Notes under the pieces: model-generated | Database searches by the model: none | Seen by the model: the letters and a program-made list of their open reading frames with translations, nothing else | What the model was told of the DNA's origin: nothing | NCBI GenBank assembly: GCA_946406115.1 | Contig: OX291561.1 | Coordinates: forward strand, 3,030,273 to 3,094,272 | Length of the DNA: 64,000 bases | From: Apoda limacodes | Lineage: Eukaryota > Arthropoda > Insecta > Lepidoptera > Limacodidae | Direction: 5' to 3' | Position numbers and translations under genes: made by a program | In this document: positions 34,537-46,849 of the stretch, piece by piece | How positions within the stretch are numbered: position 1 is the first letter of the stretch | Layout: the number at the start of each line of letters is the position of its first letter

Positions 34537-36000
34537 ATGGCCTTGTTGTTAACAACGTCAAATCTAATCACAAAAGAAGTGCTTGAAGATCTTCCCAAAA
34601 CAATTCAAAGCTCACTTGGATCATCGTGTATAACAATAGACACATCTGTTGCAAATCACTTTCTTTCCAACTTGATAAGCAGTAATATGTCACTGAATGA
34701 GTCCGGTCCTCACGGTTTCTAGACACCACAGAAATCCGAACTGAACACCAGCAAAGCGTACCAACACAGGGTTCAGTACAGAACAAGAACCGCAGTGGTC
34801 CAGCGTCATCGGTGACACATGCAGGGGCTCCAGAGGCTACTATTACCGTGGACAAGCCGCGCAGACAAAACAGGTCTACCACAGAAGCGGCGCATAAAAT
34901 CTACGACTGCATTGCAACGGCTCTGGACAACAAATACAAGGTGGCAGGGATATTCTGAAATCTCCAAAAAGCGTTTGATGTTATCAACTTTGAGTTATTA
35001 GAGTAAATTAAACATTATGGCCTGAAAAACAAAACGCACAAACTGTTCAGGTCATTTCTAACAAATAGACGTCAAACATTTCAAAACGAAATAGAGGGCA
35101 AAACAAAAATAAAGTCAAATGCGGGCAAAGTGGAGGTTGGTATACCACAGGTATCGGTCCTCGGAAACTCTCTGTGTTTGCTCTTCATGAGTGACCTCCC
35201 ATCGTCAGTTACCGAAGGACTGACGGTGCTTTTCGCCGATGACACAACAGTGGTGGTGAGTGCGAGTACGTACGAACAGCTCAAAAACAAGATAGCAAAC
35301 GCGTGCGCTCAGCTCAAGGAATAGTTCTCGGCGAACGGCCTCGTCCTCAACGTCACAAAGTCCAATGTGAAGATATTCTCGACAGGAACTCGACACTCCA
35401 CTCCACTTTAATTCGACAATAACAGAGTCCGATGCCACAATGCGAGTTCTGTACATTTCTCGGGCTTACCATATACACTAGATCATGTGTCTGTGTATTT
35501 GCACTACGAAAGCTGAAACCACTCGTGTCTGACGTAGCACTACTACTAATATATTTTGACTAATTTCACTCCCTTCTATCATATGGCATTTTTCTATAGG
35601 GCAACTCTACAGACTCCAATCGAGTGTACACTCCAAAAGAGAGCTTTTGCGCACACTGGCGGGTGTAAAATCTCGCCATTCATGTAAACATCCATTTAAA
35701 ACAATATGGTATAATGACTCATTACTCTCAATGTGTGTATGATATGAAAATGTACACTCGACGCAACATAAACACCTGTAAACGGATCAATGTTCCAGGC
35801 AGGGTGGCTCGTCAAATAGGGCGTCTACAACGTGTGCCACGACGGCTGGCGCTGCTGGATAAAAATCCGCGAGTCATCGTACATCTTATTATGAGTACCT
35901 GCCCGCCGACCTAAAAAACGAACTCTCCGATTTTCTCAGAACTTTGGTCGCCGGCTAAAAGAGCTTTTACTGACTCAATCACTGCATTCTAAAGAATACA
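34537..36000 (+). pseudogene. LINE reverse transcriptase, decayed and internally deleted (copy 2)
   Basis: Parallel to 1-1477. Blocks include AHKIYDCIATALDNKY, a KAFDV-type block near 34960, NKTHKLF and RSFLTNRRQT (about 35035-35075), and 35130-35324 with LFMSDLPSSVTEGLTVL followed by FADDT. The C-terminal part is near 35714-35990. As in copy 1, sequence resembling an upstream domain is joined to the middle of RT without the first RT motifs, so both copies share the deletion. Stops and frameshifts are abundant. Confidence 0.85.
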
Positions 36001-36639
36001 GTGAACACGTTTGATATTTTTAATTGACATTTTATTGTATTTGTTTGTTTTTGTTTTTGTTTGACTTTTTTATTGATTTTTATTTATTTTTGTTTTTGTT
36101 TTGACATTTTGAATTCTTTCACTGAATATTGATTCTATTTATATGAATATTTTCAATCGTTGACGTTTTATCTAAGAATATTTCTAAGCCTTTTTATTTT
36201 TCCTTTTGTTATTTTAATTTTCATACATGACGATCGTTTCGTGAATTGATTATATAATATTTAAATGATATAATGTTATTTTAAATAAGAAATAAATGAC
36301 CTTTTATTTTAATTATATAATGTAATTTTAAATAAGAAACAAATGACCTATCTATTATCTAAAACCTTCTCATTTGATTTTTTTTCTCTAATATCAATAC
36401 TTTAGCCAAAAATCGCTGAAAAAAATTGTTACACCACTTTTTACCCCCGGCGCACCCCCTTCCGGTTAAATTCAGTTTTTTTATTATTTCTCCCGAGTTA
36501 TATATATTTTTTTCTATATAAAAAGACGGGTCCTAGCAACATTTTTTTCCAAAGATAATTTATTTTAGAGCTATTAAGCCTAAATTTCATGTTTTCCGGT
36601 CCACGCAAAGTACCCCATAGGTTTTGATTTTGGTTTATT

Positions 36640-36800
36640 CATGTCACAATATGGTGATTCATTGAACCGGTTTCATAATGGGAACTTAGAACTGAAGAAT
36701 GAGCCACGAGAAAGACCAGCCACTTAGGTAAATAACGATGAATTGAAGTTGATGGAGGAAGCTGATCCGTTTCAAACTGCCAAAGAATTGGTATAGTTTG
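36640..36800 (+). pseudogene. Mariner-like transposase N-terminal fragment (copy 2)
   Basis: Same fragment as 2028-2190 (NLELKNEPRERPAT then NDELKLMEEADPFQTAKELV and the same terminal stop). An additional stop replaces the Lys codon after PAT. Nothing of the catalytic domain was seen. Confidence 0.6.
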
Positions 36801-37318
36801 ACGTAAGTAAACACACACTATTGACATATATTATCGTCAATAATAACGTCAGACCTCACACTGCTCGTGATACAGGCTAAACACTACAAGAACTGCAGTT
36901 AGAAAGCATCCGTCACTATCGAGTCCAGGTCCACAGAGTTTCATCGGAAAGGTTGACATGATCCTATTAGATTGCAACGAGAGTAGATACTTCGATTAAA
37001 TTAATTAATATTTCATCCTACAAAAAAATAATTATTTTTTTATTTCGAATCGGCAATTTCGTAGTTTAACCCTTGACAAATAAAAAAAATACGTTCGGTA
37101 GCAAGTACCGCACAAGCAACTTCTCTTGAGAATTTTTTTTTATATTTGAAAATTTATACATAAACATTATTATTGCGTCTTTAACCGCTGGACAGATTTT
37201 GCTCCAACTCTTTTCAGATCTACGTCACGAGAGAAATTTGGTCCCTTAGATCTTGGGATGTCGAGGGGCAAAAAAAAGCTAGAATACTACAATACACACA
37301 CAGACATCACTCTATAAA

Positions 37319-37605
37319 TGTTGGCAAACGATTCTCCAGATCTCAAAACGCAAAGAAAACGCTAATTTACCGATTTCGATTTTCGCACCTATTATAAAAA
37401 CTTTCCTCAAGATATGTTAAACGATTCTTTTATTCTCAAAACGTAAAGAAAACGAAAATTTACCGTTGTCAACCTTTTGGACCTATTATAATAACTTCCA
37501 TCAAGAGAAGTTAAGCGATTCTCCAAGTCTCAAAATGTAAAGAAAACGAAAATTTACCGATTTCGATTTTCGGACCTATTATAATAACTTCTCTTAAGAG
37601 AAGTT
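37319..37605. repeat. Tandem repeat, about 95 bp x 3 (copy 2)
   Basis: Same three-unit array as 2733-3021, each unit with 'tctcaaaa(c/t)gtaaagaaaac' and 'cctattataataacttc', the last ending in 'aacttctcttaagagaagtt'. Confidence 0.8.
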
Positions 37606-37986
37606 AATGATTTATTATACACTAGCAGCATCTTCTCATTGAATTGATAAGCTTATTCACTGCTTTTGGGTCAACTGTGACTTCTGCGAAACATTTACTT
37701 TAAAATTTTGTAAAATTTTAAAAAAAAATTATTGAAAAAATATTAAAGAACTTTTTTTATTTGTCTTTACTATAAATCCGAGAAATTGATAATAAATATA
37801 CATATTTCCCAAGAAGCAAACCAGTAGTGTAGGTAGGAAAAGCTTTGAATGAAAACGCAACATTTTAAAATAAAATATCATATTTTGAGAGTAATTTTAA
37901 GTTTTACTAAAAAGTCAGTCTGAACCAATTTTGAATTTGAACTATATTTTAAATGAAATCAGCAATTACACATTAGTCAGTTGATT

Positions 37987-40240
37987 TGGCTGCTTCTATT
38001 GAGCAGTGCAATTATAATAGTGTAATTGATATTTCAGCTAATCATTTAGCTAAACAACCTGCTTCTAATGAGCAGTATAATAATTTGACATGTAATAATT
38101 TAAATCCAATTTTAAGACAACCAAGGACCACTTTGGCAAATATAATTCCAACATAAATAATGATAATAGCATAAGCAATCTATGTCTACTCAAGTTTTAT
38201 GCAAATAGAAACAAAAAAATTAACTATGTCATACTAAAAATAATATTCCATTTAACCTGGTGCATCAGAATATACAAGTAATGTCTCAAAAAGAACTTGA
38301 AATTGAATTTTTCATAAACTGCCAAAAGATTTTTATGTATTACTGAATACTGGCTACGCAGCCATAAGTTTATGTTCATTTTCACTAATCACCAGGTTGG
38401 AAGTTCGTTCAGCCATGTAAATGCAATCCATGGTGGCTCTTTAATTTTAGTTAATAAACAGCTATATTTTAAGGAGCATAAAGACATTGTGAGCCTCTCA
38501 GTTGAGCGAACTGCCGAGCTGTCCTGTATAGCAGTTGAGCATCTCATTGTTGTTAGTATATACAAGCCGCCTTGTGCAATGTATGATAATTTTAAATTAG
38601 TTATGGAAGAAGTGCTGAATAAAATCAGCAATTCCAATAAACAAATCATTGTTTGTGAAGACTTTAATATAAACATTTAAGAAAATAGCACATTAAGCCA
38701 GATTGCTTGCCTTATTTCGGTCTTTTAATTAAAATAATTTGTTTTGTGAACTAACAAAAATTGCTGTATCTAGTGCTACTTGCATCGACAATATATTTAC
38801 TGACATAAAAACAATTCAAAAATTAATTATAAGCAATCTAGAGTCAGATCATTGTGGACAGTTAGTGGTTTTAGGACGAAAGAATAGTATTACTAAAAAA
38901 AAATTACATATTTGCATTTATACCAATAACAACTAAACGGATTGAATCATTTAAATCTAACTGATGGCATAATTTTCCGAATTAACTTATAATTGCAACC
39001 CAAATGATATGTACAATACTGTTCCTGACACTATTACTACAAGTACTACTACTATAATAAAATATTTACTGCAAAAAAGAAACTTATTTCCAGTCTCTTT
39101 AGTTTTAGCGAATGGGCTACCCCAGGTATTTATAAAAGTAGGCGTAAACTGTATGAATTATAGAAAGAAAGAACATATAATAATAGCGAAATATTTAGGA
39201 AATATGTTAAAAAAAAACTCAAAAACCTTTTAAAAAGTCTGTCTCGTTGCAAAATCAATTCACCTCAAATATGAAGTAAAAATACAAAAAATAAAATAAC
39301 AAATAAAAACTGGCAAAGCTAGGAATTCTTGTCAGGACTTTGAGTTGATTGTAGAAAATACTAGTTTGAAAACAGATTCTGAGGTAGCAGTTGCCTTTAA
39401 AAAATTTTAGCAATATTCCATTCAAAACAACTGAACATCTTAACTCAAGTCCAATTTTAGCAGAAAAATTAATAAAAACTACTGTTCCTGAATATAAAGT
39501 TCCCTTTGTATTTAAAAACGTTAGTCCTACGGATATCAAAAATACATTTAAAACATTAGAAATAATAACACGACAGACCTTTGGGGACTTTCTGTAAAAA
39601 CTATTAACTAAATAATTCATGTTATAGCGCAACCCTTAGCCATAACTTTTAATTGTTGCGTTAATAGTGGTGTGTTTCCTGATGAGATGAAACTTATTAA
39701 AGTTATACCTCTTTTTAAATCAGGTAGTTCAACAGATCCTAATAATTTTCGGCCTATTTCAATACTAACTGTACTCAGTTAAGTTTTTGAAAAAATCATA
39801 CTCTGTCAAATGTTAAGCCATTTCTGTATTAATGACCTACTTAGTGGTATCGATGCAGGAGTGGCACTATTAAAAAATATATTTAACACCTAGGAGGATT
39901 CGCATGATGCTCTTGGAGAGTTAAGTGATTTAGCTAAGGCATTTGACTGTGTTGAAAGCTCTCGGTCTTTTGGCCTCCTAGCGGAGTACAGAAAATAGAT
40001 GTCAACGGTGAAAGATCTCCGGGATCAGTAGTTACTATGGGAGTCCCTCAGGGCTCAATATTAGGTCCTTTTCTATTTCTTATTTACATTAATGATCTCC
40101 CATATCATCAAAAATCCATGGCATTGTCTTATTTGCTGATGACACCACTTTACTTTTTAAAATTAAGAGACGACAGTCATGTTATGATGAATTAAATAAT
40201 GCCATTTCTAAAATTAAAATTTCATAAATAGTATTTCATA
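37987..40240 (+). pseudogene. CR1-like LINE, endonuclease and RT, decayed
   Basis: A second LINE type on the + strand. An open stretch before the endonuclease (about 37989-38155) is Asn/Gln-rich. The endonuclease shows HQNIQVMSQKELEIEF, HGGSLILVNKQLYFKEHKDI, VVSIYKPPCAMYDNF, an EDFNINI block where GDFN is expected, ATCIDNIF and SDHCGQ (38265-38870). The linker has EWATPGIYKSRRKLYEL (about 39109). RT motifs: VIPLFKSGSSTDPNNFRPIS (about 39703-39762), LAKAFD (about 39930), [20 protein letters not shown] (about 40040-40100), then a frameshifted active-site region. Several deletions and stops are present. It is related to the minus-strand LINE at 10441-11260. Confidence 0.88.
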
Positions 40241-40261
40241 ACTTTGACGATTCAAAAGTAT

Positions 40262-40632
40262 TTGACATTGTCAAACTGGGTTTCTGTAGTTCTATGTTTC
40301 ATATTGATTTACGTATTAAGGATTCAAATCGTTCATAGTTATAATTAGTCACTGCAATTAATTTATTCATGGCCGAAATATGCTGGTTTATTTCTTATTT
40401 AGCCGAATTATAACTTTAACTACCTGTTTCTAATTTTTTTTGCAGCTGTTATATTAGTCAAATATTCTCGGATTCATATTTCAATTTGCTTCGCAATAAT
40501 TTCAAAAATGACTGAATTCTGCCATCAGTTTCGCTTTAAGTTGGTGTTAACTAAGCAAAAGGACACCATAGGGACAGTTTTTTGTATGTGTATAAAGTGT
40601 ATGCAAGTAATTAAGTTATACAGTATAAGTTA
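40262..40632 (-). repeat. Dispersed repeat with coding-like minus frame, copy 2
   Basis: Matches 13840-14212. The minus-strand translation keeps KYESENI, YNSAK, EINQHISAMNKL and YERFESL in the same order as copy 1 but has four or five stops. It directly precedes the short interspersed repeat at 40633, as in copy 1. Confidence 0.65.
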
Positions 40633-41460
40633 TCGGCGTAGGATTATTACGGCAACTCACACTTGACGTTCTCTTTCTCAAAAATAATTAATAATTAACT
40701 ACTAAACTTTAATTAACTAATTGATTAAACTCGCGATCTTGGTACTCCATACAACTTTTGAACCCCCGTTTAGGTCCAGTGGTTGGAGCTGTGCGTTGAA
40801 AGATCAGTCAGTCAGTAAAAGTTACTTTGGGCTAACGCTAACTTTAACCCGCGACTTGTGTCCGTAAAAGGTGAAAATATTTTTAAATAATATGTACCAC
40901 CCTTCCTCCTCATGAATGCCCGCTGGCCTTGCACATTATTAATGCACGCGCAGTACTTGAACATTATTTTGCTGCGATGCTTTTTTAAAACTGCGATTTC
41001 TCGTAAGATATTCATTGTAATCGAATGGTGTAAAGGGTAATTTTGTTTCAAATTAAATACTTGTGATGAATAACATTTATTTGGATTAGTATTAATATCA
41101 TGTTTATTAAAACACCTTCGCAAATAATGCATTATTTTAGAACAAATTTGGTTGGCATAAAATAGGTTAAAGTAAAAGAGACTTTTTTAAACTTTTAAAT
41201 GGAAATAATTCTGTCAACGTACGTAGCAGAAGCTCTCAAAAGAAAAAAGAAACCTCGATTTTGAAACATTCTTCATTGGTGCTCCGCTCATATTGGTTTT
41301 AGCGTGATAATATATAGTCTTTATCCTTCTTCGGTAAATGGGCTGTCTAAAACTTAAAGATTTTTTAAATCGGACCAGAAATTCCTGAGATTAGCGCGTT
41401 TAAGCAAACAAACAAAAAACTCTTCGGCTTTTTATAAAGCTGAAGAGTTAAAAAATAATT
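40633..41460 (+). mobile_element. Lepidopteran-type short interspersed/RTE-derived repeat, copy 3
   Basis: Shares 'ggcgtaggattattacggca', 'cacacttgacgttctc', 'aataattaataattaactac', the block 40860-41160 (as 14430-14700) and the tail 'caaacaaacaaaaaactctt'. The tail is duplicated in inverted form, making a 14-bp hairpin at 41418-41449. No protein is encoded. Confidence 0.75.
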
Positions 41461-41889
41461 AGTATAGATAGTGTAGACAAAAATTACTCCCCAGGAAACT
41501 CAACACTTTTTAAACTTTTTTAGTTTAATTTACATACTTCTGCAGGAATTTTTTAGTAAAACGGATATTTTGTCCTTTAAACGATTTATCTTTTTTCTGA
41601 AGCCTTGTGTGGATCAGAGCAAGTTTGTGTCTATTTCTAGTATTACGATTCTAAATATCGCATTTTGAATATATTCATATTCTTTGCAAAACGTTTATGA
41701 ACATAAATTAAATTACCTAATATATACTGACACGGTAAGATAGAGACGTTCCTACAATTTCTTGATTTATCTTAAAGATTGTCTATAGGAAATATTGTAA
41801 ATTCCTCGTAGAGGCCCCTTCTGCAGCACAAATATTGTTTAAATATCAGCTGCGTGTCCTCATAGTAAAATAACATAAGACATTATTTA

Positions 41890-42400
41890 TTTATTATTTG
41901 GCCACCTAGCTATTTGTAGGCCCTACTGAAGCTTTGTGCCTAGGATTATACTAAGAATATTGTATTATCAACAATATCTAACTGCTCCCCGTTTATAATT
42001 ACACTGGTTCTTACCTGACTGATATCTGGTGTTAAAAATTTTATACATTTAGTTTCTTGCTATTTAGAAGAAAATTATTTATGTTGAACCAGTGGATAAC
42101 TTTAGTCAGACCGTTGTTGATATTATTTAAAGTAGTTTCGCGTCTTTTTAATTTGAATAAAAGTGATGTGTCATCTGCATCAACAACAAGATCTCATGAC
42201 TATCTTTTACAACCGTAGGCAGATCAATTATGTATATAATAAATAGGAATGGCCCAAGAATGAAACCCTGTGGAACAACAATTTTGATGTTTGATCCATG
42301 GGAATTAATAGTAGTATTATCCATTTCGAAGTATATAAATCTTCGAGTGGCTGATTAACTGACTAAACGTCTGACAATCAACGCGAAGTCTAAACTAGAG
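41890..42400 (-). pseudogene. LINE reverse transcriptase fragment, minus strand
   Basis: Minus strand near 42240-42300 reads VVPQGFILGPFLFIIYIIDL, the conserved RT block (PQG-ILGP-LF-IYINDL). Further along, about 42160-42180, comes an eroded D-D-T-type active-site region, then helical sequence. Stops and a frameshift are present. It belongs to a jockey/CR1-like group. Confidence 0.7.
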
Positions 42401-42584
42401 CTAACATCGACCTATTGTAAAATATTTTATATTATCATTTTTACAGTAGTTTTCTTTGGTAGCGGGAGGCCCTAATGTAAAGAGGGCGATGTATGCCAGA
42501 AAGCTAATTCCTGTAATACTAATGTTGGGTATATAAATGTACTATAAATCATAACATGCCATATACATTTTGCCGTCGTATTAA

Positions 42585-43075
42585 AGAGCACAGTATCTCA
42601 AGGTACTGTGTTTTTACTTTTATTACTTACCGTAACCACAACAACGATATCGCGGCATATTTTTGTTAATTTTGAACTTTTCTGGTTCCTGAGTTATGAT
42701 AACTGTAACACACACACACAGTATTTCTTCAAAATTCAGACCAATGTTAAGGCAAAATGCAGCATGTAGGCATTACATGGCTTGACAACAGCAAGTAAGA
42801 GGTAACTGCGTTTAAGTCAAGAAAAAATGACTGCAAACCGAGATTAACTGTTAGTTGAAACACAGCTAATTGCAATTTCAAGCCTAAAACACAGTTTTTT
42901 GTTTAAATACTGTGTTATATATTACATCAAAGTTGTAAAATTCCCAGTTGTGTTTAGGAAAAATCACAGTACCTAAAAATACTGTATAATTACATTAATT
43001 ATAATTGTTATAATTTTAGTAATTACTGCGTTTAAGGCTAAACCTTGACAGCGCGGAAACTGTGTTTACTGGATT
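42585..43075. repeat. Cluster of ACTGTGTTT / AAACACAGT words
   Basis: Words of this type occur in both directions at about 42602, 42712, 42857, 42887, 42909, 42963, 42980 and 43058, with two related ACTGCGTTTA words at 42808 and 43025. The first forms a small hairpin (agtatctcaaggtact). This may be a MITE with subterminal repeats; ends are not defined. Confidence 0.35.
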
Positions 43076-44780
43076 TTAATTTATGAAAAACGGTGGCGGA
43101 GTGGTAGAAAGCGTTGACCGCACCACACAGTCGTACAACAGTCCACCTCTCCAACATATCCCAACTAACGATCGATCTAACCTGTGCGGACAGACCCTTC
43201 GAAATCTGTGGCACAAGGTTTTGCCAGTGACAAGGAGTTTCTTCTTAGGCGCTTGAGATATTAAAACGCGTATATGCACACAACAGACCGATTTTATTTA
43301 ACTTATGCTTCTAATTCTTACATTCTAGCTTAAATTCTAACACATATTTACATTATTTCACTTTAAACATTATATATTAGTATCTGATGGATACTTTTTG
43401 AAGCTTCTTGATTGACTGAATACAAATTCAAAATTTGTTCTATATTTATAATAAAAATGAAAAACCCCATCAGAGGGAGAGGTTGTTCCATAGAAACTTC
43501 TAGATTTAGTACTTAACTTATTGTACTTACTTAGTGAAAGACAACATATAGTAGTCGATATAGACATATATAGAAAGTGTAGGTATATCTACCTAGCTAT
43601 AAATCGCTACTGACAGTTGGGGTCTCTATTGGCTATTGCCATCACAGTCACACGATTTGCGGCTTGACTATAAAATAACGCTGTTTTACATTTTTAGGTT
43701 TTATAGCCAAACGGTAGGAGCTATAATGACGATTTAGGTGTCCTAAGATAGAGCTTTCGGAGGCGGTTCCAACGACGCATAGTGGTATGTTCCATCGTCT
43801 ACGGTTAGGCCGTAGTGAGAGAAGAGCTGGAATTCTAGCTCTCAGGGCTTTCTGCCTACACTAGATGACTACAGACTTTGTGCTATATGTCAAAAAATAG
43901 ACCTAAAATTCGGACATACCTTTCCGTGTTTTTGGTGTCTGTCAGTATGTTAAATCATGAAAAAATGTGTGATACAAGTTTTCAGGATTTACCTTGTGCT
44001 CCTGTACTTCAGGGCTTAAAGTTACCTGTATGAAACCTATTTATTTTGATAGATGCCTATGAGAGGTATCTAGTGATTTATTTATCTTTATACTATGTAA
44101 CCCGGTTGCTGAGTTATAAGCTATCGTATTTCATAAGTTTACACGTAATTTGCGCCCTAACCATACTACTTATCGTAACGGTATAGATACCTACGTGTAG
44201 GGGCAAAGGTGTGCTTTTAACCTTTAATGCTTATTTTAGGCATAGCCTAAGGACTTAATGACCCTAGCCAGGTAAAGTTTCAGACAGTCTTTCTCTTTTT
44301 TACCCATAGACCCATCCTTTTTGTATCTCTATCGCAGTCTATTATCATAGGAGTGAGGGAGAAAGAATGTACAATACTCAACATGCTAACTGTTTTCACC
44401 TGTAGCTTAATAACCGTACATACGGTCTATATAGAACTTTACATAGTAGTTCTGTACATTTTTGCACAACAAATGGCATATGTTTTATATACATATATTA
44501 AACTAAATTTCCCGCTTTTTTGGGGATAGTCGTGCGTACAAAGTCGACAACATGTCGGTACTCACACAATATTATTTTTGATATCAACAAATAGTAAAGA
44601 GGGGAAATGAAACAAACCTACTCTACTTTTACCTAACTTAATACAATTTTACACTGATTGTCATGACATTTTCTTAAATCTAAACTAGTCCCTACAAGGA
44701 AAATAGTTTTTTATTGTGTAAATATATACTTAATATTAACTTATTATTACGAAACATTACATCACAAAAATTATGCATTT
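43076..44780. other. Intergenic stretch, no supported gene
   Basis: No convincing coding region. The start (43083-43150) contains a box-A-like word TGGCGGAGTGG without a matching box B. The rest is unique-looking AT-rich sequence with no recognised element. Confidence 0.55.
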
Positions 44781-44815
44781 TTATATAAATGTTTTTGCAT
44801 GCAATTTGTGTTGCA

Positions 44816-45038
44816 TTCTTGCAGCGGTGATAACATAACCATCATCCAAACAGATAGAGGCTACGTTCCAACCTCATCCAGTACAGAGGACGTTAAAGTG
44901 AAATTCTTTGATCTGAATACGATTTACCGCCATCAAAGCGATCGCGCGCCAACACGGTCCAACATCAAAACATGCATGAACAATCTCTCTACACTTGGAA
45001 GGTTGGATGAAAAGTTAGAATTTTGGACAATAGTATAG
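44816..45038 (+). CDS. Orphan terminal-exon candidate, unknown protein
   Basis: Directly after a good 3' splice site (T-rich tract then 'cttgcag') a frame of about 74 codons runs to a TAG at 45036: SGDNITIIQTDRGYVPTSS, STEDVKVKFFDLNTIYRHQS, then APTRSNIKTCMNNLSTLGR and LDEKLEFWTIV. Base composition is clearly less AT-rich than the surroundings, which suggests coding. No family is recognised. Upstream exons were not found, and a jockey-like LINE begins about 100 bases after the stop. It could be the last exon of a host gene whose other exons are remote or lost. Confidence 0.4.
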
Positions 45039-45137
45039 TGTCGGCATAACGATCTATAAACGAGTCCTCAGTCGGCGTACAGGCATGGTTACCGCACTTT
45101 TTCTATACTTCATGTATTTAGATATTTTTTTTAAACC

Positions 45138-46843
45138 ACCGTAGCCTATGGACGCTTGCAACACCAGGGGTATCACTTGCGCGTTACCGACCCTTCAGAA
45201 ATCTAATAACTTCTTTCTTGCAGAACTCCATACTGTAGTCCTTGCAGAAAACCTTGGCAGGGAGCTCATTCCACAACTTAAGCGTTCGTGGGAGGAAGTT
45301 TCTCTGAAACCGCACTGTACGCGACCATTTAGGTTCTAAAGTGTGAGAATGAATTCCCTGCCGATGGCGAGCGGTCCAATGTTAGAAAATAGCCGTGGGC
45401 ATCATTTCGATCAATTCCTCAGAACACAACCCATTGTACAAGCGGTAGAACACATACAGAGAGGCAAAATCTCTCCTCAGACTTAAGGGTTCGATACGGC
45501 AAGTGAGTTTGGGATCGTCGACAATTCTCACAGCCCGTCGTTGAACCGAGTCAAAAGGTCCAAGCTGGTATCCGGGTGCACCCGCCCAGAGATGGCAGCA
45601 CTACTTCATATGGGGCCGAACCTGCGACTTGTAAAGCAGCAACCTTTGCCCCGACGTGAAGTACTGCTTCGCTCTGTTAAGTACACCAAGTTTTTTGGAC
45701 GCCAGCTTCACCTTATCTTGTAAATGATCTCGGAACTGAACATCGTTGGAGATGTCAACAACAAGGATCCCAATGCTCTTGGAGATAGAGAGGGGAGTGT
45801 TCTACAATGGTGGGACTACAGTGAATGGGGTTTTCTTAGCGGTGAACGCGCAGACTTGTGTCTTTGTAAGGTCGAATCGGACCAAGTTTACCCGTCCCCA
45901 GTCAGAGACCTTGGACAGTGTGGTCTCGATTTGAGACACAAGTTCTCCGCGGTATTCCTCCACAACAGAACGAGGGATGTTTGCACGACCCGTGTAAAAA
46001 GCGTCTCCAGTACTGTCATCTGCATAGCAATGTATGTTGTTGATGTCCAACATGTCATTGATATGCAGTAGAAACAGCGTAGGAGACAGCACAGATCCTT
46101 GCGGGACACCAGCATTAATGTCCATGCTATCAGAGCAACTACCGTCAACTACGGTTCGTATGCGTCTGCCGGACAAAAAGCTAGCCACCCATTTGCACAA
46201 ACCCTCGGGCACTCCGTAAGATGGCAACTTCGATAGACGACCCCGGTGCCAGACCCGATCGAACGCCTTCGCTATGTCCAGGCTACATGCCAATGCCTCC
46301 CCCTGACTCTCAATGGCTAGTGCCCATCGGTGTGTGAGATATACTAGAAGGTCACCAGTCGAGCGACCGTGGCGAAAGCCATATTGACGGTCACTGACCA
46401 GATCGTGTACTTCTAGGTATCTTAGAAGCTGTGTGTTGATCACACGCTCCATCAGCTTGGAGAGGAGAGAGGTAATAGCGATAGGCCTGTAATTCGATGG
46501 ATCTGATCTATCGCCCTTTTTGGGCACCGGGTGCACATTCGCAGTCTTCCATGAAGACGGAAATTGCCTAGTATGGTAGGAAAACGCGAAGAGGCGCGTG
46601 AGTACAGGACATAACTCAGGAGCACACTGCTTAAGCACCACTGCTGGTATACCGTCTTGCCCACTCGACTTATGAACCTCTAGGGAAAGCAACGCCCGCC
46701 GGACCTCCCGCTGCGTTATGGAGATTTCCGGCATGGTCTTACCGCACCACGGTATGTAGGTGGTACAGCGCCTTCATCGTTCATGTTCGAGTGCGAGGCA
46801 AAGAGACTGCCTAGTAGATCGGCTTTCTCTTTAGCACTATGGC
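45138..46843 (-). mobile_element. Jockey/CR1-like LINE copy F, RT part
   Basis: Minus-strand copy from the linker (AKEKADLLG equivalent, 46820-46843) through RT to near the 3' end (45138). The frame 45802-46734 is open for 310 codons with PVPKKGDRSDPSNYRPIAIT, SDRQYGFRHGRSTGDLLVYL, DIAKAFDRVWHRGRLSKLPS, GVPQGSVLSPTLFLLHINDM and CYADDSTGDA. Downstream frames (to 45148) are broken by a frameshift near 45800 and stops. The endonuclease is missing: the linker joins directly to 5' leader sequence at 46850. Confidence 0.93.
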
Positions 46844-46849
46844 TATAGC

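Larger units (their letters stand above)
34431..37986 (+). repeat. Composite dispersed repeat, copy 2 (LINE + mariner + tandem repeat)
   Basis: Second copy of the unit at 1-3417, direct orientation. It extends further left than copy 1 can show. From about 34431 a short frame starts MASSKRKKVE and, one base later, continues SFEHNIKEKLNDCYGLVV and NNVKSNHKR. The RT remnant, AT-rich tail, mariner piece and ~95-bp tandem units follow in the same order. The end is where flanks diverge from copy 1, at 'cagttgatt' (37979-37987). Confidence 0.85.

Noticed and set aside
43083..43160. tRNA-like start with box A word TGGCGGAGTGG
   Set aside because: No box B and no stems that close a cloverleaf.
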